Positions 58,196 to 64,000 of a DNA stretch of 64,000 bases are shown here, piece by piece (position 1 is the first letter of the stretch; every line of letters starts with the position of its first letter). Location of the stretch: the NCBI GenBank assembly GCA_036583965.1, contig JAZBQD010000030.1:51089551-51153550 (forward strand), in the 5' to 3' direction. Source of the DNA: Prunella strophiata. Taxonomy: Eukaryota; Chordata; Aves; Passeriformes; Prunellidae. A program made the position numbers and the translations under genes. The notes beneath the pieces were generated by a model. The model did no database searches and had not been told where the DNA came from. It was given only the letters and a program-made list of their open reading frames with translations.

Positions 58196-61100
58196 AAAGT
58201 AGGATCATCTACTGGAAGACATATCAGTCACTGAGAAATGCTTTGAGATAACACTGTGCTGTCATCCAAATCCACCAGGTGCTTACTCAGGCATAACATT
58301 TGGTAAGGAATATGCCATCCTTGAAAGATACAGAAATGTTTTTGAGCCACTCCCAAGACAATAACTGATAGCAACTGATTCAGATTCAATTAGCCATTGG
58401 CTCCTTAGTGGCAATAAATATCTCAGTGGCTGCTCCTGGATATCTTCCACACAATGAATAAGAATGAACTGGGAACTACACTTCTCCAAAATATTTAATT
58501 CTTAAAGAATAGACATTAAGGGGGGAAAAAAAATTGCCTGGATCAAATACTGAAAGCATCCAGCCTGTGATGAGATCCAGATGGCATTGTGAAATATCAG
58601 ATTAGGCTGGATTAGGCCAAATATATATTCCAAGTAGTTTTGCCAATAAGCAAAAAAAAAAAAAAAAAAGCTTCCAAGAAGGCCTACTGAGTTTGCAGTT
58701 TAAACTGGCACTCCCAGCAACATAATCAAACCACTTTAATGACAGGCAGCCTTGTGAATGTGTGCTTATTTCCTACATGGCTGTTTTAAAGCAAAAAAAA
58801 GAGAGAGCAGTTGTTTAATGACACAAGAGAAAGGGCATTTTCAATGGTGTTATGGCTAGCAGCTCTTATTTGCTCTCTACATTTCAAGAAGGAAAATGGA
58901 GGCCAGGAGAAACCAATCCGTTTTGGCTAGTTCAATTTTCCATGCCTGAGATTCTTGACTTTAAAAAGAAGGAAACATAGATGAATCTTATTTCTTCATT
59001 AAATTTTTTAAGAAAAATATTGAAGCTGTTCTCCTGCTCTATTGAAAAAGCTTTCCATGGTAACCAGATAATGAGAGTCAAAAAAGAAAAAGAAATACAA
59101 AAAAAAAGCCAAGCAGAAACTCCAAGTCGCAATCACAAACCCTCCATTAAAATTTTATTCTATTCAGTTCCTATCATTCACTTGGTCCCCATCCAAATGA
59201 TGGCTGAGCCACCTCCTTTTTTTACTTCCATTATCTGGCAAGAATATCTGCAAGCTCTGTGCTTGTGTGGAGGCTCAAACACGTGCAGAGGCTATGATGT
59301 AAAAGAAAATCCTACAACCCCTAGAATGAACCAGATGGCACATGAAACACTACAGATGTGAGAGCAGATGAACACTGGAGTGGTTTTCACTGGTCCCATT
59401 CTGGACTTCCAGGGGACTTGTGCATGAATTCACCCCCTCTGACTCAGGCACGTAATTGAAGAGCCTCTTCACCCTTGGTCACCTCATTAGTCAGTGGAAG
59501 GAGACAAATATTTCCCAGTCCACTCAGGCCCTGTGGTGCTCTCAGAGAGCTAATTCTTCCACCATTGCAGAAAGTTGGAGCATCCAGATTCCTATATTAG
59601 CTATTTCCTTTAAAAGGCAAAAATTTGATAAGAATGTAATCAGAGTTTGCAGCTTGGTGGAATGCACCTTACCTAGGCAACTTCATGCCTTGTGCAATGT
59701 GTGCAGGCATCTCAGGGGCATGTGAACCTATGCAAGAGCAGGGAGGCCTGTAAGTTTTTCTAAGAAATAACCTCTGAGAAAGTTTAGAGCTTGACTCCAG
59801 AGTGCAGAAATGGGTTTGCATCCCTTTTAGATTCTCCATGACATGGACAACACAAGAATTCTGTCTCCTCTAGACTCAGTTGGAAAAAAGGGAGCGCAAG
59901 AAACCAGAGTACTCCCTGTGGACACCAGAACCCCATGGCAAGCCCTCCCCTGGTCTGAGGGTGTTTCAGACCACTTTCCCTACAGGACAGCTGTAATCAC
60001 AAAGGCATGGAGCATGCAGAGGAGCTCTGTCTGATTCTGGTCATATAGTTCCTGTCCTGACAGGCCAAGAGATCAGGTCATTTCTGTAGCTGTGATTAGA
60101 ATATGTCAACAGGGTAGGTCCTAGAGCAAAACTGAATATACACAGCTGAACGTCTACTTTCTGGCTCTCTTTGTGCACATAGGCATGTTTGCATGTGACT
60201 TTCCCTGTGGATTCCTCACCAAGAACCAAGGGCCTAAAAAGCTGAAATCAAGACTGTCCCAAAATAATGCATCCCAGGTTTTAAATCAAACCTCTCATTT
60301 TCTGGCAGTAGGAATTTAGTCAGTATATTGTTAGTGTTCACACATTGCAGACATGATCATTTAAAAAGGCCTTAGGGTTGTCTGCACCCCAGATTCCCTG
60401 TCATTTTGCAGCCCTGAGGCTTGTGTCCTGGAAAGGCTGTGGCAGCACCCCTTAATCCTTTAAACTCAACCCTTCCAGACTACCAACAACAAGCAGGGTC
60501 GATTATGGTTCAGCCTGTGGCTTTACAGTTGCATGTTAGGCTACCTCCTTTTCACTGTCCCCAGCCTGAGGCTGATATTTTCGGCTGCAGCATCTCTGGT
60601 GATCACCTCACCCCTCCTGCCCTGGGGCAGTGTGGGCTGGGAGGAAGCAGGAGATCCACTCAGTCCTGCAGCCCTGAAGGAGCTGTCCCTGCCTGGCTGG
60701 GGAGCAAGCACCTGACTGAGCCAAAGGGCTTTCTCTGCCCAGGCTCCCAGGTCTGGGAGCATCTTACCTGTCATCTCCAGCCATTATTCCACAACAGTCA
60801 CTCCTCCTGAGCATAAAAAGGAGTAGAAACAAGATGTGAATACAGGGAAAGCAGAGCATCCTCAGCTCTCTACAGATATATTTGCCCAAACTATTAAGTC
60901 CGTAAGAAGAAAAAAATTAGAAGAATTCTTTAATCTTAGTTTGGGCATGACTAGTAATTAAGCTAAGTGTTGTATAACCAATATGGACAGTGTCATGAGA
61001 TTCAGTTTCTCAGTGATAAACAGAACTAGAAATTATGCTTTAACAGACATACCTGATATTATTGATTGAAAAATCTAGCTAAATATAATATAACTAATAT

Positions 61101-63535
61101 ATAGCTATCAATTGGTCTGTTTTCCATGTAACAGCAAAAATTGCCCTGGTACTGCCTGGCAAAAGAAGAAAAAGAAATTACACAAGTCGTCCGTCTCTCT
61201 TTTCCCTTCCCACCATAAGGTCATGCAGAGACATGCATTATCCTAATATGGGCTAGTTAATAACTCAATTTAGAAAGAATAATATGCACACTTTCATGTT
61301 GTGCCATGATTGCTTGCTAATGATAAAAATAAATCTGATCAGCCAGGAACTTTGGAGCATTCAAAGTAGCCAAAAAAAAGTCATAATTTCCCAAAAGGGT
61401 ATGTTGAACAATTAACATTATTTTCCTAAATTCTTGGTGAAAACCAGCCCAGCTGCAGGTCTGACACTCTGAGGTAGGTCAGAGCTCTATAGTCTCTTAT
61501 GGGTTAAGATATATCCACATTATAAAAGGTACATCCAAAGGGAAGCCAGACAAGTGGGAACTCAAAGATTAATTCATGGGTCTGGCAACTCTCAGCCTCC
61601 AGATTCCTCTCCTGCAGATACCAAATCTGTACAAAGCAAAAATCCACTTCAGTATTCCATTCTCCCTTTGCTTCTCAATGAAGACAGGTCAGATAAGCTT
61701 GTTCCACATGAGACTGCTTTGTTGTTTGATGTAAGGGGCTTATTCTGGTACCCCTGAATCAGGGATTCATATTAAACATTCATTGCCATCACAATCTTGG
61801 CTCAACCAAAACTGCAGGGTAGCTTATCTTTACCATTACAATTACTAATAGAGGTAGCTTTATCCCTCTGAAAAGGATCAATGAAATACAAAAAAAAACC
61901 CCAAACCTTTGATGTGTCAGGATCTTTCACCATTCCCTGCTGAGAAGTTTGAAAGGACAGTAGGTTCCTGGCAAAATGATATTCAAGATAAGATTGGCTT
62001 TCAGGTAATATAAAAATTTTTATTGCTCAGTGATCAAACTGTTGTTGTGATTGGCTGGAACTTGTGTGTTTCCAAAATAAATGACTGACTGCAGGGGATG
62101 GTCTAATGGGTGGAGGCTGGTATCCAGTCACAAAGGCGTATCCATTTTTAAATAAAATTACATACTTGTAATTGCACTTTGGCTCTTATTCACAATGGAC
62201 CAAACCACAATAATTCTCAATAAGACAGTCAACCATCAACTACTGAGCCCCAAACAACTCAGACTGAGTTTGCCCTGAAGGATTAAGGTCAGGAAATCGC
62301 TCCTGCTAAGATTCGATGTTATGAAAATGTTTCAAAATACAAGCATTGGGACATAAGGTCAGCTTTGGGGCATTCTGCCAAGCAGGCTTTGCTTTCAAAA
62401 CCTCACTTCCCACTCACCAAGCCAAGGAGGGTCTGATTTGGTGTAGATGTCACCATTTATGCAATATCACCCAGCAGAAAACCAAAATGCACGTGTCCCT
62501 CACTGACTCAGCAGAACAGGACTACAGGGATGAGGAGGGATCACGCAAAAGCTCAGGTCACTGGTTCCCCTTTCATGGCCTTTCTCCTCCTAGGCAAACA
62601 GACAGTCCACAAGCTGGCAGCCACTCAGGATGTTCTGTAGCCCACAGACAGGGCAGCACAGCAGATTTGGGAACACTCAGTCACTGCTGACCCCAAAGTG
62701 CACCTGTGGATATGGGACCAACAGCCCAGACACCAGAGACCTCTTTGTGAGCTCAGGGATGCTGATGCATGGGAATCATATCATCCTCCTTCCCTCTTTC
62801 TAGGTTACTGCTTCCCTCCCCCAAACCCACTGTCCCTCTGCCTTTCCCCTGTACCCTGCTCCCACCAGACCCACATCACGAGAGGCATTTCTTAATCTTT
62901 TCTCATAATCCCACTTCCTGCACATCCCAGCTATGAGCTGCAATGTGTGAAGGCCAACTTTGACATTTCTGGTTTGTTATGAATTCATGCTCCTCTCTTC
63001 TTGAACTTGAGCGCAAAACTCAGCTGGTGGGAACAGCTGTCCTCTCTTTTCTTTTTCAGTTACTTGGTGAGGGACTACCCTTCACATCTGACTCACCACC
63101 TCACAGGCAGACCCAGGAGTTTACTTCCTTGTCACCCTGCTTTGAGGTTTCCTTCTTTGATAGTGCAAAGAATGAAAAAGAAAAGGCAGAGGGGGGAACC
63201 TCTCTTGTTGTAACACCTGGTCACTATCTGCTTGCATGAATAAAAATTACTCTCCTCTTTCTCTTGAGCTGAAGGTGATCAGGACTATTTCCCTGCAAGC
63301 AGAACTAAATAAGCATGCAGCCGGACTGAGTGGGGAATGAGGAGCTGCAGTTCAGTGTTTGACATACAAGCTGCTATTGGCATCAGCAGCTCTGCCTGCA
63401 CCCTGCAGGTGTGGGATGTGCTGACCAGCCCATATTCACACTAATTTGGGATTATCCCTTGGTGGCAGAGGGGTTCTGTTATACAGCACATGGCCCTGGA
63501 TCCCTTCCACTGTGGTCTCCTATAGCAGTATCAGA
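58196..63535. other. Unique non-coding DNA, no gene seen
   Basis: No gene is supported. It contains an A18 run at 58652-58669 with TTCCAAG on both sides (58628-58634 and 58672-58678). An AT-rich stretch lies at 61000-61130. Frames of 114-129 codons (59.0, 60.4 and 62.3 kb, plus) have no recognisable domain. Confidence 0.6.
58652..58669. repeat. Poly(A) run, 18 nt
   Basis: An unbroken A run. The 7-mer TTCCAAG occurs on both sides about 38 bp apart, which could be a short target-site duplication around a tiny A-tailed insert, or chance. Confidence 0.9.
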
Positions 63536-63709
63536 CTCATAGAATCACAGAGTATTTCAGCTTGGAAAGGACCCATAAGGATCCAACTCCTTGATTATCA
63601 CAAGAATACCTAAAGCTAGACCATATGACTAAAAGCATTTTCTGGATGGTCCTTGAACTCTTGGCAGGCTTGGTGCCATGATGACTTCCCTGGGGAGCCT
63701 GCTCCAGTG
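63536..63709 (-). mobile_element. CR1 LINE fragment, 3' end
   Basis: Minus-strand CR1: CTCATAGAATCACAGAGTAT, TTGGAAAGGACCCATAAGGA, ATGGTCCTTGAACTCTTGGC, GGCTTGGTGCCATGATGACT and CCCTGGGGAGCCTGCTCCAG. It is the same variety as the copies at 33.0 and 55.1 kb. It ends abruptly at 63709, the 5' truncation point, in AT-rich DNA. Confidence 0.92.
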
Positions 63710-64000
63710 ATTATTATTAATTTTCATACATTTCTTATAAGAAAATTTCTGAAGTAATGGGATTTGGCTTTAAAGCCCAAGCTTTAGCCCAAGCTGTGGC
63801 ACTATGAGAGGGCCCCTGTTGCATACTCCTGGGGTGACAAGAGGTGTGTGGGCACAGCTGAGGACACACAGCCTTCTGAGAGCACAGAGTGACTGCTGCC
63901 CTCCTGGGGGACAACAGGAGCTGTTCCCAGGACTCTGCTGGGACTGTGTCTTGGACTCAGCTCACTGACAGATTTCAAAAGAGACCCAGGGAATAAGTCA
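63710..64000. other. Unique non-coding DNA to the window edge
   Basis: A small tandem echo AAGCCCAAGCTTTAGCCCAAGC occurs near 63773-63797. Nothing else is recognised. Confidence 0.6.

Noticed and set aside
58628..58678. TTCCAAG direct repeats around an A18 run, as a target-site duplication
   Set aside because: The enclosed insert would be under 40 bp and matches no known element; a 7-mer match is easily chance.

Overview
The window looks like a stretch of nuclear DNA from a bird, probably a neoavian and perhaps a passerine. The main evidence is the repeats. At least 14 segments match the 3' part of CR1 LINE retrotransposons, the dominant interspersed repeat of birds, including the typical ends of the form AATCATAGAATGG (minus strand) or TGATTCTGTG (plus strand). 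Base composition is AT-leaning and CpG is scarce, as expected for vertebrate intergenic or intronic DNA. There are no operons, Shine-Dalgarno sites, tRNA clusters, CRISPR arrays or other prokaryotic signals.

I could not support any protein-coding gene. The longest open frames are 170 to 180 codons, about what chance gives in 64 kb read in six frames. The longest, near 7.4-7.9 kb on the minus strand, is simply antisense to a CR1 copy. The window is therefore best read as a gene desert, or as the interior of a very large intron. Two short segments have coding-like or exon-like properties and are flagged at low confidence: about 43.9-44.3 kb (minus strand) and about 39.1-39.4 kb (plus strand).

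Layout: 0-0.5 kb, a plus-strand CR1 with an internal deletion. 0.5-7.25 kb, mostly unique DNA with one old palindromic repeat at 3.3 kb. 7.25-8.26 kb, two CR1 copies head to tail. 8.3-23.3 kb, mostly unique DNA with a tiny CR1 at 12.6 kb, an 88-bp palindromic repeat at 17.7 kb and a CpG-enriched segment with an X-box at 21.2-21.6 kb. 23.3-38.1 kb, unique DNA with scattered CR1 fragments. 38-44.3 kb, a GC-rich segment ending in AATAAA, a GGA/AAAA minisatellite, a dense CACCT/AGGTG cluster, layered old and young CR1, and the coding-like segment. 44.3-64 kb, unique DNA with CR1 copies at 49.7, 55.1 (the longest), 58.0 and 63.5 kb, plus a MIR-like relic and another old repeat at 53.4 and 54.7 kb.

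No new enzyme or defence system is visible. The observations most worth a second look are the CACCT/AGGTG cluster, the CpG-enriched X-box segment, the family of old palindromic repeats, and the coding-like segment at 44 kb. All repeat assignments rest on recall of consensus sequences and have not been checked by a database search.
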